Part shown: positions 45,640-55,871 of the stretch, piece after piece
Position numbering within the stretch: position 1 is the first letter of the stretch
Layout: the number at the start of each line of letters is the position of its first letter
Source: Primula veris
Taxonomy: Eukaryota > Streptophyta > Magnoliopsida > Ericales > Primulaceae
Assembly: GCA_963682055.1 (NCBI GenBank)
Contig: OY821748.1
Span: 26,686,661 to 26,750,660, forward strand
Direction of reading: 5' to 3'
DNA: 64,000 nt
Notes under the pieces: generated by a model
The model's database searches: none
What the model was told of the DNA's origin: nothing
What the model saw: only the letters and a program-made list of their open reading frames with translations
Position numbers and translations under genes: made by a program

Positions 45640-46400
45640 TTTGGAAATTGAACATCCTGTCGATTATGTTCAGACCCATATGGACTCACGGAAAGTTTGA
45701 TGATGCGACTGCAAATGATTGCACGCACATCTTGGTCTTGCGCACCAAGATTTATATTTCCGTATGGGGTTATGCTATTTTGCTGCATTGGTCCGTCATG
45801 AGGCCCATAGACACTCAAACACCATATGCGTACCAGCTGGTTACTGGTTATGAGCTAGAAGTCTCATATTAACGCGTGTTTAGAGTGATTAATTAATATT
45901 TTGATTGAGCCGCTATAGCGTTCAAAATATGGACCTCTGAAAGGGACATAAGTCGATTTTGAATCCCATGCCTATCATTTGATAGAGTAACCTTGGCAAG
46001 CGATCTCTTTGCCGCATGATATGCGAAAGTGACATCGCTAAGATTGTTCTCCCCGTCGTTAGGGGGAGATTTGCACGTTACCGTTGATAAGGAATGACGT
46101 GAAGTAACGTGGCATAACCCACTCAGTCTTAGCTTGATCCCCAAAACTGCACTTAGTGATAAGTAAGTGCATAGACTCCCTCAAGTCTAACTAAATGCCA
46201 AACGCATTTAATGACTTTATGAGATGTCACGAGATCATTTATACCTGCTGCAAAATGCTTGCAAAGATAGACGTCCCTGTCGGACGCCGTGTTCCTGTCG
46301 TAACACGTTGCTTTGGCCGAACCCGCCAAGCAAAGGACGCTGCTGTCGGCCATCAGTCTGTCATCCTTCCCAAGATACGAGGAAGTTGACCGGTTCTTAA
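45640..46400 (+). pseudogene. Copia integrase end and linker remnant
   Basis: Pieces in several frames: VWGYAILL..., YAYQLVTGYEL near 45770-45855 (the integrase end that normally leads to an H-L-R-x-F-G-C motif), LTGDLF-like and FPSLGG-like pieces near 45985-46070, and PNAFNDF..., KIDVPVGRR near 46195-46295. Stops and frame changes are too many for a protein. RT motifs beyond 46400 are not convincing. Confidence 0.7.
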
Positions 46401-47148
46401 TTCGTTCAGCCCCAGAGGTGGTGAACTGAAACTCGTTTGTCGCACGAGATTATATAGGATCAAGGAGATGTGTGATTTCCTCCTCATCCTGAGAATCTCG
46501 AAATATCTGTCGATCATGATATCTTAGACGATATTGAAGCGAAACGAGACTATCATTGCTTACTTGTTCATATATTCGGTGACGACTGATAATATGAGCA
46601 AATTATGACAGGGAACCACATATCGTTGCCTGAAGTCAACAAATATCAGACTGACCAAATGGAAACTTACATTCCAAGGCAAATTCCTTAGCGAAACAAA
46701 GTGTGTGTGGACCTGTCGTTCCAACAGCACCCAATGTCTAAACGAGTTTGTTTATTCGGGTATTCGTAAGGAAGTGTGATGAGAATAATGAGGATATACA
46801 TTGCTCGCCTCCTAGCACAAGGTTTCTCTCACACCTTGGAATTGATTGCAAGATGGTTTATTTCCTCGTAATGGATGTTATAACGGTCCCCTAATTTATC
46901 AGTTTAGTCGTTTCTGAAAAAACTGAGTATGCAGCCATGAATGTGGTCATATTTTATCTCTGTGGGGATTTAGACAAGAGATGTGGATGAAGGTCCCTGT
47001 GTGACTTCATATGCTTGAATCAAGTAGTTTCTGACCACGGAACACGATCTCAATTGACTGAGACGTTCACTATACGGATTAATATAATCCGAGCGGATGT
47101 GGTATACCCGTCTAAGTGAGTACTTGATCAGCTTGAGATACTTCTAAC

Positions 47149-47455
47149 CATCGTGCACTCTTTTGTCCTTCGATTAGAGTTTTGTCCCACAGGGTTTTCT
47201 CTAACAAGGTTTTAATGAGGCACACCGTGTATGGTTATTTCTCCCGTTTTTACTGACAGTTATGCACTCTTTTGTCCTTCGACCAAATTTTTTTCCACTG
47301 GGTTTTCTTGGCAAGGTTTTGATGAGGCACATATTTTCTAGTCAGTTCATTCACGCACTCAATGGCATTTCGGCCCACTCCATTCGGCAACACTTTTTTT
47401 TGTCCTATGATCCGGTTTTTGTCCCACATCGGGTTTTCCGGGTTTGAGGTTTTAT
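47149..47455 (+). repeat. Three-fold repeat before the 3' LTR of the Copia element
   Basis: The block gcactcttttgtccttcg...ttttttccac.gggttttc..ggcaaggttttgatgaggca occurs at about 47153-47225 and 47265-47333, with a shorter third form (tttgtcctatgatccggttt...gggttttc) at 47397-47445. Such a block is familiar from the non-coding 3' part of plant Copia elements; triplication is local. Confidence 0.8.
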
Positions 47456-47544
47456 GTGTTGACAATAGCGAATGCGACTCAACAACTCATCAGAGTCTAT
47501 GAAGACGAGGAAGCTTGCAGTATGTTTGGACACCCAAGGGGGAG

Positions 47545-47795
47545 TGTTGTGATACATTTTATATGGTTGTCCATATTCATGTATCGGTTACATACATTGT
47601 GTATAACCTTTGAGTTTATGACTTATGGCTTTCTAGCTTCTCGCATATTCATGTATCTTGTTCCACTCCTCCACTATATAAAGGGGTTGAACTCTTCGTA
47701 GTTGAACACACATTCATACTTGAATAAGACGACTTTACTCTCTCTCCATACATATCTTGATATGTCGATACTTTGCTAATAGTTGCCGCACAACA
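47545..47795 (+). repeat. 3' LTR, 251 bp
   Basis: Same length as the 5' LTR. Differences that I see: ttttatatgg/ttgtatgtgg, cactcct/cacccct, cttcgtag/cttcatag, actttgc/actctgc, ccgcac/ccacac. Preceded by the PPT aagggggag. Confidence 0.95.
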
Positions 47796-47947
47796 TACAC
47801 TAAATAAGAGCGTTCAATAATAGACAGTCTCGTATTGTTTCTTTTATATGCTTTTTATAATTTTTTATCTTTCTTTGTAAAACAAGCAGTACCATACGTT
47901 CTGCATTCCACGTTTTCATTTCAGTTGCTCTTCAAGTTAGAAGCCAC

Positions 47948-48161
47948 TAGGGCTGGGCGAAAAACCGAACCGAACCGAAAAAGATCGAAACCGAAAAACC
48001 AAAAATCCAAAAAACCAAAAAAAACCGAAACTGGACCAAAAAAACCGGTCCGGTCCGGTCCAAAAAATAAAAAGACCGTAACCGAAAAAAACTGAACCGA
48101 AAAATATGCTCGGTTTCGGTTTTGCTAAAAATCGAACCGAACCGGACCGAACCCAGCCCTA
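47948..48161. mobile_element. hAT-type MITE rich in CCGAA/CGGTT
   Basis: 214 bp with 10-bp terminal inverted repeats TAGGGCTGGG...CCCAGCCCTA and 8-bp flanks gaagccac (47940-47947)/gaagccgc (48162-48169), one mismatch. TIR style and 8-bp TSD indicate hAT superfamily. The inside is built of accgaaccgaa-type repeats on the left and cggtttcgg/accgaaccg on the right. It has no transposase. The 74-86-codon frames here are low-complexity repeats. Confidence 0.92.
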
Positions 48162-48169
48162 GAAGCCGC

Positions 48170-49225
48170 AAGGAAATACAGGCTTGACGCTAGAATTATT
48201 TCTCTCGAGCTGTTAAAGATTTCTTTATCGCACTTTTATTTATACCAAAGCTTTAACTTATAAACTTTCACTATAAATTATAAAAAGAACGTCTATTTGC
48301 CTAAAGACCGTACTAGAGTCTTACTTGTTGATACTGAATTTACTGTTACGGAAAAAAGTGGCTTTTGTTATTCAAGCATAATATGCAACTGGTTCCTTGG
48401 AAATTTTATTTTCTCAGACAGTAAAATCTTTATATAGCCGTATCCACAGGACCTAGGAAAAAAATTATAAAGAGAGGTTATTGCTGAGTAGATGTTACAT
48501 TTAAAAAATATATAAAATTTTAAAATTAGAAGTATTTACATAATATAATATACATGTGTATAGTTACGTGATTTTTTTTGTAGCTTTTATTTCATCGGCC
48601 TGACTCCCGATGTCGATGAAATACAAGCTACACATCGGAATGAATAAAAAGAATCAAAAATTAGTTACACAAATGAGTAATCAAATCAAACAAACTTTAC
48701 AACAATAACAAAATGAATATGAATGTGTTTCTAAATCATCCGGATTTGATGGAAAAAACATATGTTTTTTTGCAATGAAATATTATTTATTACTATAAGA
48801 AGATGAAATTATAACTAACCGGACCACAAAAAATTACGGAATATAACAATAGATAGTTTATTCGTATTTATAGCTCGCCCGAGTTGGCACCGAATTTTTT
48901 TATGACTGTAGAGTATTTTAGAAAGGTTTGGAGGGCCAGGAATGTTAGTAAGCATGGGAGAAATATTGATTTTAATGCTATAATAATCAGGCTGATTTTA
49001 TGACAATGATTAAGCTTAATAAAATGAAGAGTATTCCCTTTAATGGAAGGAATTAATTCATCAATAATATATGGAAGTTGGATAAAGCCATTTTTAAAAT
49101 TAAATGTTAATTCTTCTATCTGAACTTAATAATTAATAATAGCCTTAGTCACATTTATCCCTACAGTCCTTGCTTGAGACTTGGGTTATTGATAATGCCT
49201 ACTTCCAGCTGTGTATTTGGTGCTA
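48170..49225. other. Intergenic spacer
   Basis: AT-rich, non-coding. No gene or element recognised between the two MITEs. Confidence 0.5.
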
Positions 49226-49233
49226 ATCTATAT

Positions 49234-49786
49234 CAGTGTTTTAAAAAGCAATAAGTTGACCAAATCGTTTACGAGATATACATAAGCATATATTTGAAGC
49301 GTAAAGCGTAAACTTTTTATAGTCTAAATATATACATATTAAAAATATTTAAAAAATATACATTTTTAATATATATTTTGAAAATATCATTTAACAATTT
49401 TCTATATAAAAAAAATTGAAATATTTCATAAATAGCAAAAAAATACGGAATTAAATCTTTTAGTACTTCAAATTTTCAAATGTTTTAGTACGTCAAAATG
49501 AACGATTAAGTATCACTAGCATGTGTGTTAGAATTTATTAGGAATTATGTTTTTTGTGGAATTCCTAACCCTAAATTAGCGTCGTTTTCGTAGTTTTTTA
49601 GACAAATAATAATTAAAAAAACTATAAGTCCTGAAAAAGCATAAAAAGTATGATTAAAGCGCAAAAAGTGCACTAATAGCGCTTTACCAGCCAAAAAGAA
49701 AAAAAGCGAAAAAGCGTAGGATTTTTTTTTTAGCAAAGAGCTTTATCGAGTTTTTAGCGCTTTAAAGCGCGATTTTTAAAATACTG
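49234..49786. mobile_element. hAT-type MITE with CAGTGTTTTAAAAA ends
   Basis: 553 bp. Left end cagtgttttaaaaagc, right end (minus strand) cagtattttaaaaatcgc: imperfect inverted ends. 8-bp flanks atctatat (49226-49233) and atctagat (49787-49794) match in 7 of 8. The interior is rich in aaagcg/cgcttt words (shared with the adjacent fragment). No transposase. Confidence 0.82.
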
Positions 49787-49794
49787 ATCTAGAT

Positions 49795-49925
49795 CACTGT
49801 TTCAAAAAGCGTGCTTTATAGTGAAAAATCTCGATAAAAGCTCGATAGAAAGTTTAAAAATCTCATTTTTCCGCTTTTAAGGCCGCTAAAAGCATACATT
49901 TTATACGCTTTTAGCATATCCCTCA
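49795..49925. mobile_element. Partial second copy of the AAAGCG MITE
   Basis: Starts cactgtttcaaaaagcgtgc, like the end of the neighbouring MITE, and carries the same words (ctcgataaaagctcgat, cgcttttaaggccgctaaaagc, acgcttttagc). No matching right terminus was found, so it is truncated or a nested remnant. Confidence 0.6.
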
Positions 49926-49929
49926 CAAA

Positions 49930-50358
49930 AATGCGTTAGCTAAGATTTCTATTTTTAGAAATCTTAACTAACGGAGGATCTCTTAAATCTGATTTTCAAA
50001 TAACTTGGTTACTCGTCTTATTTTCCTCTTAACATGTCCTCTGATTGGTTTAATAGCGAGTTAGGGCAAAAGGATCTCTTGAAAGAGGGAAGCAAGGTGA
50101 TGATGAAGATAATTTTTTTTTTGATATTCTGGTGTAAAGAAGGATGTCTTTGGGCCTGCGTGAGAGTCATTGTCAAACTGAAAATAAGCAAAGTTTATGA
50201 TGTTGTGATCTTTGAAAATGCCAAGTTTTGCTTGAATGGTGTAGTTCTAGCTAAAGCGTCGACAACTTATAATCAGAATGTTCTTGTTAGGACCATTTTA
50301 ATCAAAAGTAAATAATAGCTCAGTTCTTAAGTGGTTCACCCAAATGCACCATAGCTTT
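49930..50358. other. Intergenic spacer, uncharacterised 93-codon frame
   Basis: Holds an open frame at 50034-50315 with no recognisable motif, no promoter signal and a low-complexity hydrophobic centre. I do not call it a gene. Confidence 0.45.
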
Positions 50359-51840
50359 TGTTAGGTCAAAAGTATAAGTCTATTGTACCATATTTGTTTG
50401 TCATCATATTGTTAAAAATATATTAAGTTAGCTTATATTAAACTCTTACTGTGTTAATAGTTAATGCGTAACACTTGTTAAGTTATGGTTAAATATATGT
50501 TACAATTATAATTTCAGTTATAACTGAAACTGGCGGACAAATTACTTGGCGATCAAGTCAAAGATATTTTAGAAGGTCCAGAAACGTGAGCAGCAAGTCG
50601 AGAATATTTCGTGCAATCTCAGAAAATTAGATTGAAGAGAATGAAGAACTTTTCTTGTTGGGTTAGAAGAGCTGAAAACTAAAGACCAATCCTAGTCAAA
50701 GAAGCAATGAGAGAAAGAAGGAAACACTTCATATTTGATTAAGATTAGGATTTTTTGTAAAATTATAAATAAACTCAATTAGACTCTAATATTTTATGTC
50801 TCTACATCATAGATTATAGAGCAAATAGAGAGAGAGACCCACAAAATATTAGAGAGAAAAAAAATATTATTTGAGAGAAATTCGTGACGGGATGTCATTA
50901 GATATTGAGAGGTGTTAGGTAAGAGTAATAGTTTCATAGGCAAATACTAGTGAGAAAGTAATTGAGTATTGAAATACTTGAGTCTACTATTGTAAGCTTG
51001 ACAAGACCAATAAATACTGGATGAGTGCCTCAGAGACGTAGATGTGGTGAGCACATCGAAATTCGTAATTAAACGTTGTGTGTTATTTACTATTCTGTCA
51101 GAACTCTTCAGTTATAATTGAAATAATATCTTAGTTATAATTGAAACGCGTAACAACATTCAGAACATAAGGCAAACGTTTATTTTTCAATTGGTATCAG
51201 AGCTTCTTATCTAAATATACTTAGTGAGGATCATGTGTTCTGATTATATAGATTTATTAAAGAGTGTTGGATTGTTCAACAAAGCACCGTTGCTTGAAAA
51301 AAGTTCGAATTATGGCACGTGGAAGGTTATGATGAGAGCGTTCATCAAGTCAGAAAATGAAAAGGCATGGAAATCGATCTTAAAAGGCTGGGGAAGCATC
51401 TACGATAACTAATGGTGATGGTGAAGAACATCTTGCGCCTGAAGACACATGGTCTAACGAAGAAGAGGCAAAATCTAATCCGAACGCCAAAACTCTTCAT
51501 GCTATATTTAGTTGTGTTTATCCTAATTTATTTAAGATGACTTTATGTGAAAAGTTGTTAAACAAGCTTGAGATATATTAAAGACTACGTATGAGGATAA
51601 AACAAAAGTCTAATCTTCAAGACTTCAACAACTCACAACAAAATTCGAAAATTTAAAGATGGAGGAGCACGAAAGCATAAAGGAATTATATTCTGATAGT
51701 TGTGATGATGAAACTATTACTATTCATAAACTAGAAGAACAATATTTGAGGTTGTTTAAGAGCTTTGCAACCGTGTCTAAAAAGGTTAAAGAATTGAATG
51801 TAAAATTTGGATTAAAGAATGGACGTAAAGAATGGACTTA
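50359..51840 (+). mobile_element. Sirevirus-like 5' LTR, PBS and gag fragment
   Basis: LTR 50359-51189 (831 bp, TGTTAGGTC...TTTTTCA) followed by the initiator tRNA-Met PBS ttggtatcagagc (51191-51203), then the Gag start at 51233. The LTR carries the palindrome tttcagttataactgaaa (50512-50529) and echoes of it near 51108 and 51132. The rest of the element is missing; the right edge merges into repetitive sequence near 51840. Confidence 0.88.
51233..51840 (+). pseudogene. Sirevirus-like gag N-terminal fragment
   Basis: ATG at 51233. Frame 51224-51412 reads ...LFNKAPLLEKSSNYGTWKVMMRAFI, matching the conserved N-terminus of Copia Gag (P-x-x-x-x-x-N-Y-x-x-W). Later pieces (FENLKMEEHESIKELY near 51645; EEQYLRLFKSF near 51735) occur after stops at 51412 and beyond. 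Gag would form the particle; this copy is broken and lacks the zinc knuckle. Confidence 0.78.
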
Positions 51841-51959
51841 AAGATAAAATTTTAGAGAAAATTAAGAATTGGTCTACGAAAACAAAAGTATACTCTCCCA
51901 AATCTATTTATCTAATTAATCATTCTCTCTCTAAAAAAAAAAACAGCTTCCACATAAAA

Positions 51960-52017
51960 CATTTTATCCCCAAATATCTCTCTCTCTACGTACATACCCA
52001 TATACATACATACCCAC

Positions 52018-52066
<49 letters not shown>

Positions 52067-52106
52067 CCCACATACATACATACCCACATAATATATATAT
52101 ATATAT
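51960..52106. repeat. TA microsatellites with tacatacccaca units
   Basis: Two (ta)n runs (52018-52063 and about 52090-52106), each preceded by catacatacccacata; a small compound microsatellite. Confidence 0.9.
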
Positions 52107-52379
52107 TTATCTATTTTGATCATTGAATAAAGCAAAGTTTTTGCTGATCATGCTAATCTGGTCCTCTTCATCTAGGTTAATTTTACTGTTGCTATTAGAA
52201 GAGTTAGGAAATTTATGAGTTTGGAAATTAAGTGCAGTATCGCAAAGGAACTTGAAGGTCCGCTTTAAAAGTGAGATTTTCCAAATAGAAAATGGTTCAG
52301 TTAAACACAACCTGTTTTTAATTTTTCAAGTTCAAGTGAGATTTTTCAAATAGAAAGTGAGATTTTACTGTTTTTATTT

Positions 52380-52632
52380 TTATTTTTCAGACTGTTTTTT
52401 TTTTTTAATTTTTCAGACTGTTTTTTTAATTTTTCAGACTGTTTTTTTAATTTTTCAGACTGTTTCTTTTATTTTTCAGACTGTTTTTTAATTAATTTAT
52501 TTTTCAGACTGTTTTTTATTTAATTGTTTTATTTTTTATTTTTCAGACTGTTTATTTTTTATTTTTCAGACTTTTTATTTTTCAGACTGTTTTATTTTTT
52601 ATTTTTCAGACTGTTTATTTTTCAGACTGTTT
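52380..52632. repeat. tttttcagactg-ttttt minisatellite, about 11 units
   Basis: The word ttttcagact recurs about 11 times with T-rich spacers of 5-30 bp. It lies 0.3 kb before the DNA ligase pseudogene. No known function. It is strongly strand-asymmetric (T-rich on plus). Confidence 0.9.
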
Positions 52633-52936
52633 TTTATTTAATTTATTTTTTAATTGTTTTTGATGACGTCAGCAATTTTTTTTAATGATGTCACCAAATG
52701 GACCAATCCTTAATTAGTTTCAGTTTCATGGAACAATCCTTAAATACTTGTGTTTTCATGGACCAATCCAAAATTTACCCAAAATTTTATTCAGTATTAA
52801 GAAAGTCTGTATACTAGTTTTTTTAGACATTCAAAAGACCCTTAACCCTATATTTTAAATCCTAAATCCTAAACCCCTTCCCCTCTTAAACCCTAAACCC
52901 CTCCTTTCTCTAAACCCTTACTTCATACTCACTGCC
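52633..52936 (+). other. Leader region of the DNA ligase pseudogene
   Basis: Non-coding. 52845-52920 holds several telomere-like repeats (taaaccctaaaccc and variants), either telo-box-type elements inherited from the parental leader or an interstitial telomeric stretch. The 5' boundary of the retrocopy is not visible. Confidence 0.5.
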
Positions 52937-55117
52937 ATGTCCGCCTTCGACTTTCTCATGTCCCGCTCACCCGCCACCTCTGCCGCCAACACATCTTCTT
53001 CTTCCTAAAAACGTAAAGCCCTCCGTTCCTATCCAAACCCTTGCCCCACCAAAAACCCTAGTTTTACCAAAACCCAGAGTTCCAGCCCAGTTAACAAAAC
53101 TGCAGAGTTAAAGCGGATCGATGAACAGAAGATATCTAGTTTACCCAAACTTGATGATAGCTTGTTGAATAAAACCCGGAAAAAGGAGGATTTGGAAAAC
53201 GCTAGTTCTACCAAAAAGGCAAAGTTTATGACTGCCGACGAGAGTATTGCACTGTTGAGGAAGAAACCTGCGGATTTCGACCCGAGAAAGGCAGCGTTTT
53301 GGGGAGAGGGAGAAAGGGTTCCCTTTCTCTTTCTAGCCAAGATGTTTGACGCTATAGATAAGGAGCATGGATGCATAGCAAAAGCTGATATTGTTTGTAA
53401 TATGCTTAGGACGGTTATTTCGACTACTCCTGATGATTTGTTACCGGTTGTTAACTTGTTGACGAATGAGATTGCGCCTGCTCATGAGGGGTTGGAGCTC
53501 GGGATTTGGGAAGCTTCAATTATTAAGACGCTTGCTGGGGCTTGTGGGTCGAAAGAAGCTTGGATCAAGAGAAAATATGAGGAATTAAAGAACCTGGACC
53601 TAGTTGCGAAAGAGTGTCAGTCATCTCAATCTTTATTGCGAAGACCTGAACCACTCACAGTTGTCAAGGTTTTTGATATGTTTCAGGTTATTGGGAAGGA
53701 ATCTGGCAAAGACAGACAAGACAGGAAGAAAAATTACATAAAAGGACTACTTGTTACAGCTATCGACTGTGAACCTCAGTATCTGATTCGTTTACTTCAG
53801 TCAAATTTGCGGATTGGTTTAGGAGAGAAAACTCTTTTAGTGGAGTTGGGACGTGCAGCTGTTTATTCTGAAAAACATTTGTCTTCACGAGCAAATACTG
53901 ATTCTCCTCTTGAAGCGGCGGCAAAACTCGTTAAACAAGTGTATTCTGTGATCCCTGTATATGACAAAATTGTCCCTGCCCTTCTTTCGGACGGCACATG
54001 GAATCTTCCGAATGCATGCTCTTTCACTCCGGGTGTCCCAATTGGACCTATGCTATCAAAGCCAACTAAAGCGGTTTCTGAAATCATGGATAAGTTCCAA
54101 GATATGGTGTTCACTTGTGAATTCAAATACGACGGAGAACGTGCACAGATACATTACCCGGAGAATGGTTCAGTTGAAATTTACAGTCGGAATGCCGAGC
54201 ATAACACTGGAAAGTTCCCCGATGTTGTTGCTGCTGTTTCAAGATTAAAGAGAAAATCTGTAAAGTCTTTTATTCTGTATTGCGAAATTGTTGGTTATGA
54301 CCGTGAGGAAAATAAAATACACTCTTCCAGATACTCAGTACACGTGCTCGGAAAAAAATGTGGTGATGAGTGAGATCAAAGTAGAAGTGTGTATATTTGC
54401 TTTTGACATCTTATACCTCAATGGCCAGCCACTGATGCAAGAGCAGCTCGATATACGTAGAAAGCATCTTTATGTGTCATTTGAAGAACAAACAGGATAC
54501 TTTCAGTTTGCTACAGCAATAACTTCAAATGATTGTGAGGAAATACAGAAACTCTTTGATACATCTGTTGGTGCTGGGTGCGAGGGTTTAATTATTAAAA
54601 CGTTGAACAAAGATTCTACATACGAGACTTCCAAGAGATCCAATAATTGGCTAAAATTAAAGAAAGACTACATGAAAAGTATTGGCGACTCGCTTAATTT
54701 AGTTCCGATTGCCGCTTTTCATGGCAGGGGAAAACGTACTGGTGATTTTGGCTCTTTTTTGCTTGCTTGCTATGACAGCAGCAATGAAGAATTTCAAAGC
54801 ATCTGCAAGGTTGATACTGGATTTTCTGATGAAGTTTTGAAGGAGTGTTCTATTAGGCTTCGTTCCAAAGTGATTCCAAAACCAAAGCCATACTATCGCT
54901 TCGCAGAATCAATAAATCCGGTGTTTGGTTTGAGCCCTCCCAGGTGTGGGAGGTAAAAGCGTCCGACTTCACCATCAGTCCACTCTATCGTGCTGGCGTT
55001 GGTATTGTGGATAATAAATAAGGGTATTTCCCTCCGATCTCCTCGTATACTTTGTGTTCGTGAAGATAAGACTCCAGAAGAGGCCTCATCACCAGAGATG
55101 GCTGCTGAGATGTATTC
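52937..55117 (+). pseudogene. LIG1: DNA ligase 1 processed pseudogene
   Basis: An intronless copy of ATP-dependent DNA ligase I, which seals Okazaki-fragment nicks. ATG at 52937 (SAFDFLMS, like the plant LIG1 N-terminus), an in-frame TAA at 53006, then an open frame to 54373: DNA-binding domain (KKPADFDPRKAAFW, VPFLFLAKMFDAI, NEIAPAHEGLELGI) and the adenylation domain with the catalytic motif FKYDGERAQIHY (Lys about codon 398). Two compensating frame changes at 54310-54357 lead to the OB-fold frame 54288-54956 (EVCIFAFDILYLNGQ, CEGLIIKTLN, NWLKLKKDY, FHGRGKRTGDFGSFLLACYD). More indels follow near 54920 and 55015. Plant LIG1 genes have many introns; none is here, so this is a retrocopy. It ends at a TRIM insertion before the last residues. 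Confidence 0.93.
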
Positions 55118-55657
55118 TGTAACGACCCGGTCCTCCAATCAGACCACCACCATCCGTTTTCTACCACCAATAATGTCATTTTTTGCCCAATTTCGTCTTT
55201 AATTCTTGGGTAGCACGGATTTAACATGCATTGGTAAGAAAAAAGAGGATACTCCCACCTTATATATCATATAGGTACTACATATCTATACGATTTGGCA
55301 CATCACACTATCTCTTTACCATGACACTTCCCTACGAAAATCCGGTTTCTTACATTCTTCCCCTTTCAGACACGACGTGCTCGTCGGACATGCCGTCCTT
55401 CCGGGGTTCACTCAATTGTGCTAGTCCCAACATCAGAAAGATAACGGCTCTGATACCAATTATAACGACCCGGTTCTCCGACCAGACCACTACCATCTGC
55501 TTTCTACCACCAATACTGTCCGCTTTGGGCCAATTTCGTCATCGGTTCTTGGGCCGTACGAATTTAAAAGCCTTGTTGATAAGAATGAGTATACTCCTAA
55601 TTTATATACCATATAACTACTACATATCTTGGCGATGTGCAATAGCCGCTATCTAGC
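55118..55657 (-). mobile_element. TRIM-like mini-retrotransposon, minus orientation
   Basis: LTR 55118-55354 (TGTAACGACCCGG...TTTCTTACA), a short internal part of about 106 bp and a second LTR from 55461 (tataacgacccgg...), truncated near 55640. The internal part ends ggctctgataccaa, the reverse complement of the initiator tRNA-Met PBS, right beside the second LTR, and holds a PPT-like ttcttcccctttc beside the first. No coding sequence. Size and layout fit TRIM elements. It is inserted in the 3' end of the LIG1 pseudogene. I found no convincing 5S RNA segment, so I do not call it Cassandra. Confidence 0.85.
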
Positions 55658-55871
55658 CGATGTGGGCATTGACAACCCCGAAAGGGCAACGTGTCTGACG
55701 AGAACGTCGTGCCTGACGGGGAAAAAGTGTAATGATCCGGATTTTCATAGAAAAATACCGTAGTAATAAGAAGTGAACTATCACACATCAGCTAAATATG
55801 TGAGTAGATATATGGTATATAAGCTAGCAGTATAAGGGGAATATTGAGAGGTGATAAATGTAATTTTGTGA
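55658..55871 (+). mobile_element. Second TRIM fragment, plus orientation
   Basis: Internal-region piece (ccccgaaagggcaacgtg..., acgagaacgtcgtgcctgac) ending in a PPT-like ggggaaaaag, then a plus-strand LTR start tgtaatgatccggattttca at 55728. It stops at the Sirevirus-like LTR at 55872. It faces the minus-strand TRIM head to head. Confidence 0.75.

Larger units (their letters stand above)
42096..47795 (+). mobile_element. Copia element with young LTRs and decayed interior
   Basis: LTRs 42096-42346 and 47545-47795, both 251 bp, differ at only about six positions. The TSD TACAC is exact (42091-42095 and 47796-47800). cgttatcggcacttt follows the 5' LTR, a post-LTR sequence typical of some plant Copia lineages, and caagggggag precedes the 3' LTR. 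Despite young LTRs, no open frame exceeds about 105 codons: gag (about 43980-44340) and integrase/linker pieces (45640-46390) are recognisable only in broken frames. It is probably a non-autonomous copy mobilised by a relative. Most of the region between 42350 and 43380 shows no coding signal. Confidence 0.9.

Noticed and set aside
47835..48171. Frames rich in EPNRKRSKPKN or RFGSVFFK-type repeats
   Set aside because: They translate the CCGAA/CGGTT interior of the hAT MITE.
50285..50300. LTR start at the cttgttaggacc motif
   Set aside because: No LTR-like continuation follows; the homologous LTR start with PBS-matched length is at 50359.
50034..50315. 93-codon frame before the Sirevirus-like LTR
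   Set aside because: No recognisable domain, a low-complexity hydrophobic run and no promoter or splice evidence.
51960..52632. CRISPR-like regularly spaced repeats
   Set aside because: The spacers are themselves low-complexity T or TA runs of irregular length, and the DNA is a plant genome; they are micro- and minisatellites.
52845..52920. Interstitial telomere array
   Set aside because: Only a few degenerate taaaccc units occur; a leader or telo-box origin linked to the ligase retrocopy is as likely.
55118..55871. Cassandra (5S RNA-carrying TRIM)
   Set aside because: Size and PBS fit a TRIM, but I could not find convincing A-box, intermediate and C-box 5S promoter elements in the LTRs.
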